Shown piece after piece: positions 18,765 through 27,505 of a stretch of DNA of 64,000 nucleotides. The DNA is from an uncultured Bacteroides sp. (GTDB taxonomy: Bacteria; Bacteroidota; Bacteroidia; Bacteroidales; Bacteroidaceae). The notes beneath the pieces were generated by a model that saw only the letters and a program-made list of their open reading frames with translations, did no database searches and was not told where the DNA came from. The position numbers were made by a program, and so were the translations under genes. The number at the start of each line of letters is the position of its first letter. Within the stretch, counting starts at the first letter, position 1. Where the stretch lies: NCBI GenBank assembly GCA_947074205.1, contig CAMTOQ010000005.1, positions 44,672 through 108,671 of the forward strand, written 5' to 3'.

Positions 18765-20348
18765 TCAACTGTATTGTTTAGCTACAAGTTCAGCTGTTTC
18801 TCGCAATCCCTTTTCGACATTGTCATCAATCACACCGCTTCTCAATACATCTAGCACATCTGCTTGGTGGTTGATAGTGAGTGTTTCTAGAAAACTCCGC
18901 TCAAAATCGTGGACTTTATCTAAAGGCACATTACGCAATAGGCCCTTAACACCACAATACAGAATAGCAATTTCTTTCTCGACTGGCATTGGACTATATT
19001 GTGGTTGAACCAGTAACTGAGCATTCTTTTGGCCTTTATCTATAATCAATGCAGTTACAGGGTCCATATCGCCACTAAACTTAGAGAAGGATTCTAGCTC
19101 GCGGAACTGTGCTTGGTCAATTTTTAATGTTCCCGCTACAGTTTTCATCGCCTTAATCTGCGCATTACCCCCTACTCTTGAAACAGATATACCTACATTG
19201 ATTGCCGGTCTGTTGCCTTGATTAAACAAATCGGTATCGAGGAAGATTTGTCCATCCGTAATGGATATAACATTGGTAGGGATATAAGCTGACACATCAC
19301 CAGCCTGTGTCTCGATTATAGGAAGAGCAGTAAGCGACCCTCCTCCTTGTACTATATCTTTTATGGAGTCGGGAAGATCATTCATTTGGCGAGCAACCTC
19401 AGGTTGATTAATTATGCGAGCGGCGCGCTCTAACAAACGCGAATGAAGGTAGAAGATATCACCAGGATAGGCTTCACGTCCTGACGGACGGCGAAGGATG
19501 AGTGATACTTCTCGGTAGGCCACTGCTTGTTTGGACAGATCATCATATATGATGAGTGCATCTCGTCCTGTATCACGGAAGAACTCTCCAATGGCGGCAC
19601 CTGCAAATGGAGCATAGTATTGCAGTGCAGCGGGATCTCCGGCGGTGGCAGCTACAATAATTGTATAGTCTAGTGCGCCATAGTTTTTTAGTGTATTTAC
19701 AATAGAGGCCACAGTTGATCCCTTTTGTCCAATAGCCACATAGATGCAATATACAGGTTTGCCTGCCTCAAAATTGCTCCGCTGATTGATAATGGTATCA
19801 ATCGCTACAGCAGTTTTACCCGTCTGACGATCCCCGATAATCAACTCACGTTGACCACGGCCTATCGGTATCATAGCATCTATTGCCTTTATACCCGTTT
19901 GCAAAGGTTCATTGACCGGTTGCCTAAAAATCACACCTGGTGCTTTACGTTCCAATGGCATATCGTAGACTTTGCCTAAAATATCTCCTTTACCATCTAG
20001 TGGCACGCCCAAAGGATCGATAACGCGCCCAAGCATCCCCTCGCCTACTTTTATGGAAGCGATTTGTTTGGTACGCTTCACCGTGAACCCCTCTTTAATT
20101 TTGTCTGTCGGTCCTAGAAGCACAGCCCCCACATTGTCAACCTCCAGATTCATGACAATGGCTTTTATTCCATTATCAAACTCTAATAGTTCGTTCGACT
20201 CAGCATTGAGAAGACCATATATGCGAGCCACACCATCGCTAACTTGCAATACTGTACCAATCTCCTCAAGCTTCATGCGGCTATCTATACCTTCTAACTG
20301 CCTGCGCAGTATATCGGAAACCTCACTTACATTTATATTCTGTTCCAT
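18765..20348 (-). CDS. atpA: F-type ATP synthase alpha subunit
   Basis: This 527-residue protein is the F1 alpha subunit, the nucleotide-binding but non-catalytic member of the hexameric head. It has the N-terminal barrel, the Walker A loop GDRQTGKT at 172-179, and the family signature [14 protein letters not shown] with its conserved serines and arginine. Length is near normal. Unlike typical Bacteroidota operons, no delta, b, c or a subunit genes precede it. A nitroreductase gene lies upstream, with a hairpin and a possible promoter between. AtpG and an HdeD-like gene follow. Confidence 0.96.
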   Translation of the reverse strand: MEQNINVSEVSDILRRQLEGIDSRMKLEEIGTVLQVSDGVARIYGLLNAESNELLEFDNGIKAIVMNLEVDNVGAVLLGPTDKIKEGFTVKRTKQIASIKVGEGMLGRVIDPLGVPLDGKGDILGKVYDMPLERKAPGVIFRQPVNEPLQTGIKAIDAMIPIGRGQRELIIGDRQTGKTAVAIDTIINQRSNFEAGKPVYCIYVAIGQKGSTVASIVNTLKNYGALDYTIIVAATAGDPAALQYYAPFAGAAIGEFFRDTGRDALIIYDDLSKQAVAYREVSLILRRPSGREAYPGDIFYLHSRLLERAARIINQPEVARQMNDLPDSIKDIVQGGGSLTALPIIETQAGDVSAYIPTNVISITDGQIFLDTDLFNQGNRPAINVGISVSRVGGNAQIKAMKTVAGTLKIDQAQFRELESFSKFSGDMDPVTALIIDKGQKNAQLLVQPQYSPMPVEKEIAILYCGVKGLLRNVPLDKVHDFERSFLETLTINHQADVLDVLRSGVIDDNVEKGLRETAELVAKQYS

Positions 20349-20444
20349 TATACAATTCTTCTATTATTGCAACTACAACTGATTAACAAGTATTTAGACT
20401 ACTATGTTCTTAAGATTTGCGGTTAATTTCCTCTCCTGGCAGCA

Positions 20445-20452
20445 CAAATATA
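20445..20452 (-). promoter_or_regulatory. Candidate -7 box for atpA
   Basis: TATATTTG on the minus strand matches TAnnTTTG. It lies about 97 bases before the atpA start, within a 335-base gap (20349-20683) that holds no credible gene. I see no -33 TTTG. Together with the hairpin at 20565-20598 it suggests that atpA starts its own transcript. Confidence 0.45.
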
Positions 20453-20564
20453 GGGTAAAATTCAATATCTTGACAGTTGTTTTTGGAAGCAAAAATCAGC
20501 TCGCGCTCAAGAACGGATGTTATATTTCATCTTGCAATCTATCTATTGAAAGATATCTATTTGA

Positions 20565-20598
20565 GATGAGGGTGTGCCTATTATGACACACCCTCATC
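20565..20598 (-). terminator. Terminator-like hairpin between the nitroreductase gene and atpA
   Basis: GATGAGGGTGTG (20565-20576) pairs perfectly with CACACCCTCATC (20587-20598), a 12-base stem with a 10-base loop. On the minus strand it follows the nitroreductase stop by about 85 bases. No clear T-run follows, so it may be a weak or factor-assisted terminator. Confidence 0.6.
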
Positions 20599-20683
20599 TT
20601 GTCAGCTAGAAAGTTTTATCCGACAGCATAAATATAATACACCGTCAACATCGAAAAAGTGTTACATTTCTTAGTTAAGAGCC

Positions 20684-21331
20684 CTAGTTTATATATTTAA
20701 TCTTTGAACTGTCACGTGGTTTAGCATCGGGGGCCTCAGCAGGGTAACCAAAAGCTATGGCATATTGCAAGGATGCACCTTCGGGAAAGTCAAGTCTCTC
20801 TAACCATGGTTTACCCTCTTCGGTGCTAAAAAAGCCCATCGGGCCTCCCAACCAACAGCTACCCACACCCATTGACCAAGCTGCTAGCACCATATTTTCA
20901 CCCATAATACCGCAGTCTAAGCCGCTACCACCATCAGGAGTCAATGCGACAAACACAACTGTGCTAGCGTTGCGAAACATATTCTTAAAGCTAGGATTGT
21001 TGAGCAGCGACGAATCTCCTCTCTGTTTAATAAAATCGGCAGTCATTCCACTGATTATCTCTTTGTTGTCTAGCACACGAATGGCCCATGGTTGACGATT
21101 TGCACCACTAGGGGCATTGATGCCGCATTTCAATATCACTTCCATCACATCACGAGGTATTGGCTCATCAGTATAGTTTCTGATGCTACGGCGCGACAAG
21201 ATGGTCTGAACCACATAGTTGTCCAACGAATGACTTTCTTCGTCACTTGTCTGCTCGGCAGACTTTACCCCACTGGTGCAACCGATAAACATAGATGCAG
21301 CCACTACAAATAATAGAAATAGCTTTTTCAT
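20684..21331 (-). CDS. Nitroreductase family lipoprotein
   Basis: This 215-residue protein combines a lipoprotein signal (SMFIGC, lipidated Cys at 18) with a nitroreductase domain (about 42-205). SRRSIRNYTDEPI (about 47-59) and NAPSGANRQPWAIRVL (about 72-87) are the FMN-binding motifs. Such enzymes reduce nitro compounds, quinones or flavins with NAD(P)H. Lipidation places this one on the periplasmic side of a membrane, unusual for an NAD(P)H user, so its electron donor is uncertain. Its start lies only 40 bases after the last mannanase gene of the polysaccharide locus, so readthrough is possible. Confidence 0.87.
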   Translation of the reverse strand: MKKLFLLFVVAASMFIGCTSGVKSAEQTSDEESHSLDNYVVQTILSRRSIRNYTDEPIPRDVMEVILKCGINAPSGANRQPWAIRVLDNKEIISGMTADFIKQRGDSSLLNNPSFKNMFRNASTVVFVALTPDGGSGLDCGIMGENMVLAAWSMGVGSCWLGGPMGFFSTEEGKPWLERLDFPEGASLQYAIAFGYPAEAPDAKPRDSSKIKYIN

Positions 21332-21371
21332 AAATTAGAACTGTTTATTTAGTAAGTTGATCGTTATATCA

Positions 21372-22496
21372 TCATAAGCCACTATCGGCGTAAAGATTCG
21401 GCAGACCCTTCTCCAAAAGAACCGTCTCGTCTTCTGTGAAGCATTTAAAGTCATCTGCTGCCGGATGCCCAGGAAAAGGCGTATAATGATGGTGCGCTAT
21501 GTCGTGTGCATTTCTCCAAACCAACACATAGCTCAACTTCACACCCTCATCTTTCAGTATAGGCAGAAGGGTTTGCGTGTACCAATCGGTTTGCTTCACG
21601 CCTTCAAGTACGGTTTCGGTAAACGCAGCAAGCTTGCCTTTTGCCTCCGCAACAGAAGATACAATCTTTAGTTTGGCCAACGCTAGGCTTGGATCGTTGG
21701 CGCCATCTGGTCTGAAATCCCAATAGTCGTCTACGCCAAGCATATCCACGTAGTCATCTCCAGGATACCAAGCTAGATAATCCTCCTCCGACGTAAATCT
21801 GCAATCGGGCGAGAAGGCATAGATAATGGTGTTCACTTTTTTATCGTTACGCAAATAGTCTACCGTAAATTGCCAAAGCTCGATGAACTCCTCGCGTGAG
21901 CAATGGGGAGTACCCCACCAAAACCAATCGCCATCAAACTCATGGAAAGGGCGAAATATAAAGGGGATAGGTTCATTGTTCTGGTTTACCGCTTTATGGG
22001 CAACCTCCGCAATTCTATCTAAATAGATTTTGTACTTATCGTGGTACTCCTTTCCCGGCAATATCTGAGGCACCGCAGCAATAGGATTCTTCTCATAATA
22101 GAAAGTGCCATCATTCACGGGGTTGTTGCTATGCCAACACATTGTCGTCACCCCTCCTCTATTGTAGGTGTCGATTATCTTCTGAGCCTGATTGTCTATA
22201 AACCTATTTACGCGAGCAGTGTCCGAAGAGGTCAACCCACCAAAATCTTCACCAATAACAGCGGGGTGACTTCCTACCACGTCTTTAACGTCGCTTCTGT
22301 CTTTTTCATTTCTCCACGAGTGGCCATAGGATGTGGCACTTTGGTGGCCAAACATCACATGATATCTTGAAAGACGATGAAGATTGTAAAACAGATTCTT
22401 AGTCATTGCAGTTGCATTTTTATCGGCCAATTCTTGCGAAGACAAATAGTGATGACTAAATAGAAAAAGAGCTATTAAGAGAAATTTCTTATCCAT
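21372..22496 (-). CDS. GH26 beta-mannanase (secreted)
   Basis: This 374-residue enzyme is nearly all GH26 catalytic domain after a signal peptide (about 1-20). The acid/base is E186 in FRPFHEFDGDWFWWG and the nucleophile is E294 in AFTETVLEG, both in the positions expected for the family. GH26 mannanases cut beta-1,4-mannan with retention, some releasing mannobiose from chain ends. With no lipobox it is probably periplasmic and may work after the surface enzyme encoded upstream. It is the last enzyme gene of the locus and lies 6 bases after the other GH26 gene. Confidence 0.93.
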   Translation of the reverse strand: MDKKFLLIALFLFSHHYLSSQELADKNATAMTKNLFYNLHRLSRYHVMFGHQSATSYGHSWRNEKDRSDVKDVVGSHPAVIGEDFGGLTSSDTARVNRFIDNQAQKIIDTYNRGGVTTMCWHSNNPVNDGTFYYEKNPIAAVPQILPGKEYHDKYKIYLDRIAEVAHKAVNQNNEPIPFIFRPFHEFDGDWFWWGTPHCSREEFIELWQFTVDYLRNDKKVNTIIYAFSPDCRFTSEEDYLAWYPGDDYVDMLGVDDYWDFRPDGANDPSLALAKLKIVSSVAEAKGKLAAFTETVLEGVKQTDWYTQTLLPILKDEGVKLSYVLVWRNAHDIAHHHYTPFPGHPAADDFKCFTEDETVLLEKGLPNLYADSGL

Positions 22497-22502
22497 AGTA
22501 TA

Positions 22503-23966
22503 TCATTTAGAGGCAGTGATTACATTGTTGTTAGAATAGACACTCTTTATATGCTCGCTACTATTTTGCGAATAAAGAAGAGTACTCCATGGCACGAAAT
22601 AAGCCCAATGGGCATCATATTTCAAACAAAGATCAATATCTGGAATTGGTCCATTCTCCGTTAAAGATATTATTTTTTTCCCTTGCGTCAATTCAAATAG
22701 GGCATTATGAGCAAAATATTGTGGCGAATAGTTGTAATCGCCCGGATAAGAGTCGTAGCCCATAACATCTACTTTATCATTGCCCGGATACCAATCTTTC
22801 TCGGGTGTAGACCAAACCCACAGAATGTTATCGAGCTGATGAAGAGTTGTCATCCTTTCGAAGATAATATCGTAAAGCTTTAAGCAAGCTTGCGGCCCTT
22901 TTGCTCCCCACCAAAACCAGCCACCACCCGCTTCGTGTAGCGGTCTAAACAGCACTGGCACATCATTGTCGGCCATCTTCTTGATCTGCACAGCTATCTC
23001 GTCTATATCTCTAATGACGAGTTCATACTCTTTAGTTCCTTCGGTAACAGCCTTTGTCACATCAAAATTCGTTTGGTCGGTATAAAAGATGTTACCTCCA
23101 GGTTCAGAATCGGCAGGGGCGTGCCAATGCCATTGAAACGAAACAATGCTGCCCTTATCTTTGTGCCATGCAATGGCTTTATCCACATCACCATTATCCA
23201 CTTTGCCAAACATATGTTTGCCGTTGGTACTGTCCCATTTATACGCATAACCATCGGTGAAGCTCATAAAGTCCCAACTGTAGAGAAGTGGCTGTTTGTC
23301 CACTCCATCCACTAACGCCCCATCAAGGAACCCCGCAATGACCTTCCTCCCAAAATTATCTTTTAGATAGTTATAGAGCCTCAACGTACTCTCGGACACC
23401 TTACCTACAGGAGTTGCATCAATATTGTATTTTTTTACCGGCACTGTAGATATCACAAACTTGTCAACGAAAACATCACCCCAATCGCCTTGATAGGTGA
23501 TGGTATTATCACCCTTATTAAGCGGATAGTTGCCAAGACTGATCTCTGCGAAGGTATTAGAAGCAGGAAGGGAAAGATGACAAGGATAGTCATTGTTGAC
23601 CTTGATAAACTGCGAGCTACTACCATTGCAAAGGTATCTCAGCTTAACCTGATATAGCGCATATTCCGGCACATTGACTGTAAAGGTAGCCGTTGCATCT
23701 TTCGACCAAAAGCCATTAAGATATCCGTTGCCGCTATAGCCGCTAACCGAAGTTTGAGTTTTTACACCACCCGATAGTGCTGAAATTTCGGCCTCAATAA
23801 TCTTTATCTCCTTTACATCGGTCCAACTAAAAAAGTTATCAGTTGTAACATCGTTAGTGTCCTTTCCCTCATCTTTATCCTCTTTGTCACTTGTATTGGG
23901 GAAAATATAATCAGTAGTCTTACTGCACGACACGATGAGCAGACAGAGTACAATAAATAATTTCAT
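22503..23966 (-). CDS. GH26 beta-mannanase lipoprotein with N-terminal CBM35-like domain
   Basis: This 487-residue protein has a lipoprotein signal (LLIVSC, lipidated Cys at 14), an acidic linker (about 25-45), a carbohydrate-binding domain of CBM35 type (about 55-178, starting EAEISALSGG, with the typical VDKFVIS end) and a GH26 domain (about 190-480). Acid/base E345 lies in FRPLHEAGGGWFWWG and nucleophile E437 in SLTENGP. The acid-rich segment soon after the Cys resembles the export signal for surface lipoproteins in Bacteroidota, so it is probably the cell-surface mannanase making the first cuts. It lies 76 bases after the SusE-like gene. Confidence 0.93.
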   Translation of the reverse strand: MKLFIVLCLLIVSCSKTTDYIFPNTSDKEDKDEGKDTNDVTTDNFFSWTDVKEIKIIEAEISALSGGVKTQTSVSGYSGNGYLNGFWSKDATATFTVNVPEYALYQVKLRYLCNGSSSQFIKVNNDYPCHLSLPASNTFAEISLGNYPLNKGDNTITYQGDWGDVFVDKFVISTVPVKKYNIDATPVGKVSESTLRLYNYLKDNFGRKVIAGFLDGALVDGVDKQPLLYSWDFMSFTDGYAYKWDSTNGKHMFGKVDNGDVDKAIAWHKDKGSIVSFQWHWHAPADSEPGGNIFYTDQTNFDVTKAVTEGTKEYELVIRDIDEIAVQIKKMADNDVPVLFRPLHEAGGGWFWWGAKGPQACLKLYDIIFERMTTLHQLDNILWVWSTPEKDWYPGNDKVDVMGYDSYPGDYNYSPQYFAHNALFELTQGKKIISLTENGPIPDIDLCLKYDAHWAYFVPWSTLLYSQNSSEHIKSVYSNNNVITASK

Positions 23967-24042
23967 ACTAACATTTGATTTAAAACCACATAAAGCAGTG
24001 CTAGTTACAACACTGCTCTATGTGGCTGTGTTAAAGCTAATT

Positions 24043-25752
24043 TTATGGGGTGATATATATGGCTTTGACGATGGCGTTGCAACCTTGTAGGGCAATATTG
24101 TCTCCAGGTTGCGAAGCTATAAGATCCAAATCATCCTGAGTTATCTCGAAACTAAAGCTGTTAGAGCCACCAGCTAGGTCGACACCACCCCAATCGTTGG
24201 TCATCGAGTTCACGAATGTATCATTCAATGCATTACTTCGTTTCACCTTCATGCTACCCCATGTGTCGGTCATCTCGTACTCTATTGTCATGGTGTTGCC
24301 GGCAACCACGCTGCTTAGTTTACTGTTGGGTATCTCCAAGTCAGCATTCCAACTACCAAGATCAAATTCATCCTCGAATATATAGAACTCCTCGGCAGGT
24401 TTTGGCGTCTCTTCCACAATATAAACCTTCTTGATAATGGCGTTGCTTCCTTGAATAGCCAAATTATCATCGGGTTGCGAAGCTATAACATCAAGGTCAC
24501 CTTGCGTTATTTCGAAGCTAAAGCTAGTAGAGCCTCCCGGAAGATCAATTCCCCATCCATTAGGTATAGAGTTTTCAAAAGTATCGTTCAGCGCATCACT
24601 TCTCTTCACTTTAAGGTTACCCCAACTGTCGGTCATTTCATACTCTACAATCATCATCGACCCTGCACTAACGCCACTCATAAGCGAGTTGGGTATCAGC
24701 AAGTCGTTGCTCCAGTTGCCTATATCAAACTCATCCTCAAATATCACAATTTCGCTTGTTGAAGGTTCTGTTATCGTCTCCACATATACTTTCTTAATGA
24801 TCGCATTGCTTCCTTGCAGAGCAAAGTTGTCATCTACCAAAGTAGCAATTAGATCAATATCACCTTGAGTTACCTTGAAGGTGAACGAAGTAGATTCCCC
24901 AACCAAGTCAATACCCCAACCATTAGGTGTAGAGTTTTCGAAGGTATCATTCAGGGCATCACTTCGTTTCACTTTAAGATTACCCCAACTGTCGGTCATT
25001 TCATACTCCACAACAAAGTCGGCATCGGCTTTCACCCCTACAAACAATGAAGTTGGTATCAATAAGTCGCCACTCCAGTTGCCTAGATCAAACTCGCCTT
25101 CGAATAGTATGATCTTAATAGAACCATCTCCCGGATCAGGTTCGTTGATCACCTCAATATTGACAACCCCTACCAAGAGTTCCTTATCATCGTAAGTGAT
25201 CAGTTTCACAGTATTCTCGCCATTGTTTGTTCCTCGAGGTATTCTGATCTGAATCTCACTATCGTTCTTGCGGATAAAGTCAACAGCCGGAAGAGTTACT
25301 TTGTCGTCGAATGTAGCTTGTTTTATCGACTTCAAGTCATTCCCTTTTACTATCAGCGTCTCCCCCGTTTTCAGTTCTGTGGGATAGCTGTTTAGTATCT
25401 CGGGCCTTGCCAATAGCAGTTCCTTCTCGGTAGTAAACTCAGAATCGTCTGTTTTAACCTTAATGGGACCCCCTTGAAACCCTACGGGTACTATAATGTC
25501 AATCTGATTAAGTCCTATACGTTCAAAGTTGCTAACAGTGATATTGGGAGACAACTCCACTTGTAGGTTATTGATCAATCCGTTGCCTGTAACAGAGATG
25601 CGTTGTCCTGGCACTGCCTTCTGCGGATAAAAATCTTTGATATATAGATTATCAGAAAAAGCATCACTATCATTTTTGTCTTCGCATGAAACCACAGTCA
25701 GCGAAAAGAGACACAGTATAAATGTGTATATCAATAATAATCTTGTTTTCAT
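24043..25752 (-). CDS. SusE-like surface lipoprotein with two IPT/TIG domains and three tandem repeats
   Basis: This 569-residue protein has a lipoprotein signal (LTVVSC, lipidated Cys at 23), two IPT/TIG-type Ig-like domains (about 35-115 and 116-203), then three closely related domains of about 112 residues (214-325, 335-446, 456-569). Each repeat contains EYEMTDSWGNLKVKRS and ends in a QGSNAIIKKVY-like motif. Its place after SusD fits the surface glycan-binding protein slot held by SusE/SusF. The repeats are likely beta-sandwich binding modules, giving three sites for mannan; that is inference. No enzyme motif is visible. Confidence 0.82.
   Translation of the reverse strand: MKTRLLLIYTFILCLFSLTVVSCEDKNDSDAFSDNLYIKDFYPQKAVPGQRISVTGNGLINNLQVELSPNITVSNFERIGLNQIDIIVPVGFQGGPIKVKTDDSEFTTEKELLLARPEILNSYPTELKTGETLIVKGNDLKSIKQATFDDKVTLPAVDFIRKNDSEIQIRIPRGTNNGENTVKLITYDDKELLVGVVNIEVINEPDPGDGSIKIILFEGEFDLGNWSGDLLIPTSLFVGVKADADFVVEYEMTDSWGNLKVKRSDALNDTFENSTPNGWGIDLVGESTSFTFKVTQGDIDLIATLVDDNFALQGSNAIIKKVYVETITEPSTSEIVIFEDEFDIGNWSNDLLIPNSLMSGVSAGSMMIVEYEMTDSWGNLKVKRSDALNDTFENSIPNGWGIDLPGGSTSFSFEITQGDLDVIASQPDDNLAIQGSNAIIKKVYIVEETPKPAEEFYIFEDEFDLGSWNADLEIPNSKLSSVVAGNTMTIEYEMTDTWGSMKVKRSNALNDTFVNSMTNDWGGVDLAGGSNSFSFEITQDDLDLIASQPGDNIALQGCNAIVKAIYITP
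24046..25113 (-). repeat. Three tandem coding repeats of about 335 bases
   Basis: The repeat units lie at about 25113-24778, 24750-24415 and 24387-24046. The first two are the most alike, with DNA identity visible by eye in the core of each unit; the third has drifted more. This suggests two duplication steps, the later one making units one and two. Confidence 0.85.
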
Positions 25753-25777
25753 TTTCGATAGATTTATAAATTAATTA

Positions 25778-27481
25778 TTACCAACCTGGATTTTGGTATA
25801 GCTTAAAATTAAGCTGAATTTCACTAAATGGGATTGGGAAGAGGTAGTATTTATCCGACCAACCCCTTGTTTTAGCCACTCTCGTCAAGATTATATTATC
25901 GTTTTCTTTCTTAAATGTAGAAGTATTGATTTGCTCAAAATAGATCTTTCCTTTCTTCCAACGTCTTACATCCCAGAAGCGATGTCCTTCAAAAGCAAAC
26001 TCAACGGCTCTTTCTCTTTCGTAGCGCTCTACAAAGTTGTCACTGCCTTTAAACTTGGGCATATCTATATCCTTACGGGTGCGTAGCACATTGATGGCCT
26101 CATTGGCAGACAAGCCATAATCACCGGTAGCATCTGCATCGCCATAGATATTGTACACCGCCTCCGCATAGTTCAGATAAAACTCTGCCAAACGGAATAT
26201 AATCCATGTATGACGCTTACTGTTGGAGTTGTTGGTGTTGATGTTGACCGTACCGTCGCAATATTTCTTTAAGTAGTAGCCTGTAGTTGTCGCGCCATAT
26301 AGAGGTGCGCCATTTCTACCACCATCGAAAGTTTCGATAGGGTTTGGATTGTTGTTGGGCCATTTATCGCCATTTCTCACAATAGACAATTCAAACCTCG
26401 GATCAAGTCCATCGTAGGGTTGCTCTTGCGTGATGTTGATCTGGTTGCCTTTCCACTTCTCGCCAAACGACATACCGTTACTCTTGTACTCGTACATATC
26501 TACTAAGCTTTGGGTGGGACAGTTACCGGATCTTCCATTTTCTACTCCAACAGGGAAGTTGTCATACTCCAGATAGTTCAGACTACCCACTGGTCTGCCG
26601 AAGATGATCTCGGTATTTCTGAAGCTATTGTCCCCCCAAAGTGCACTATATTTGCCTAGCGTGATGTTCCAATCTTTAGCCCTGTCGATAATGTCTTTAG
26701 AGGCAGCGGCAGCATCCTTCCAGCGCTGTTGGTTGTTGGAAGGATTGAACAGAGGGCTAGCGGCATAGAGCAACGTTCTAGCCTTCAGTGCCAACACCAT
26801 TACCCTGGTGGTTCTACCTGTCTCGAGGCTCAACTCCGTTTCGTAGGTGATGGGCAGGAACTCAGCAATATCATCGCACTCTTTCACGATATAGTCAAAC
26901 ACTTCCTGCACGGGAGTTCTTTCTACAGCATTTGCTTCGCCGTTGGAAAGCGATCGAGTGACCAGTGGCACATCGCCAAACGTGCGGGCTAGTTCGAAGT
27001 AAAAGTAAGCTCTCAGAAACCTCACCTCGTAAGGAAACATCTCAAACTTCGCTACCAATTTATCATAAGCCATGTCGCCGGCGCCGGAAGTGTTGTGCAG
27101 ATAGTCGTCAAGCGATACTTTATCCCACTTTTCCAAGAAGGTATTTGCCTCAGCTATACCTGAGTAGTAGACCCTCCAAGCATTGGTTAAGTTGTTGTTA
27201 GGGTTCCATCCGCCGTTGTAAAACTTATGGATAGGCGATAAAGAATATACATATTCCGATTCATCAGTAGCCGATGAGTGCATAGCCCCCCTTTGGTGGT
27301 TACCAAAGTCGTATTGGATATGCGCGTAGATATTCGTCACTAGTTTTTGTACGCCATAGAGTGGGCTATCGTATACCCATTGTTCATCTGTAGTAGCAAT
27401 CTCGTTGTAGTTGATGTCTACACACGAGGTAACCGAAAATACAGATAACAGGGATAGGGCTAAATATTTTATTGTTTTCAT
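25778..27481 (-). CDS. SusD/RagB family glycan-binding lipoprotein (pair 3)
   Basis: This 567-residue protein has a lipoprotein signal (SVTSC, Cys at 20) and the helical SusD fold with TPR-like repeats. Motifs near the C-terminus, ERERAVEFAFEGHRFWDVRRW and LFPIPFSEIQLN, are family hallmarks. SusD caps the SusC channel at the outer membrane and delivers oligosaccharides into it. It follows the SusC gene of pair three by 24 bases and precedes the repeat-bearing SusE-like gene. Ligand specificity cannot be read from sequence; mannan is inferred from neighbours. Confidence 0.94.
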   Translation of the reverse strand: MKTIKYLALSLLSVFSVTSCVDINYNEIATTDEQWVYDSPLYGVQKLVTNIYAHIQYDFGNHQRGAMHSSATDESEYVYSLSPIHKFYNGGWNPNNNLTNAWRVYYSGIAEANTFLEKWDKVSLDDYLHNTSGAGDMAYDKLVAKFEMFPYEVRFLRAYFYFELARTFGDVPLVTRSLSNGEANAVERTPVQEVFDYIVKECDDIAEFLPITYETELSLETGRTTRVMVLALKARTLLYAASPLFNPSNNQQRWKDAAAASKDIIDRAKDWNITLGKYSALWGDNSFRNTEIIFGRPVGSLNYLEYDNFPVGVENGRSGNCPTQSLVDMYEYKSNGMSFGEKWKGNQINITQEQPYDGLDPRFELSIVRNGDKWPNNNPNPIETFDGGRNGAPLYGATTTGYYLKKYCDGTVNINTNNSNSKRHTWIIFRLAEFYLNYAEAVYNIYGDADATGDYGLSANEAINVLRTRKDIDMPKFKGSDNFVERYERERAVEFAFEGHRFWDVRRWKKGKIYFEQINTSTFKKENDNIILTRVAKTRGWSDKYYLFPIPFSEIQLNFKLYQNPGW

Positions 27482-27505
27482 ACTTTCTATAATATTATAT
27501 GCAGA

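Noticed and set aside
20349..20683. A possible remnant of atpH upstream of atpA
   Set aside because: I read the minus-strand frames here; the longest open stretch is about 35 codons with no start and no likeness to the delta subunit.
23054..23260. Overlapping small frames on both strands inside the GH26 lipoprotein gene
   Set aside because: They sit within the catalytic coding region and have no independent support.
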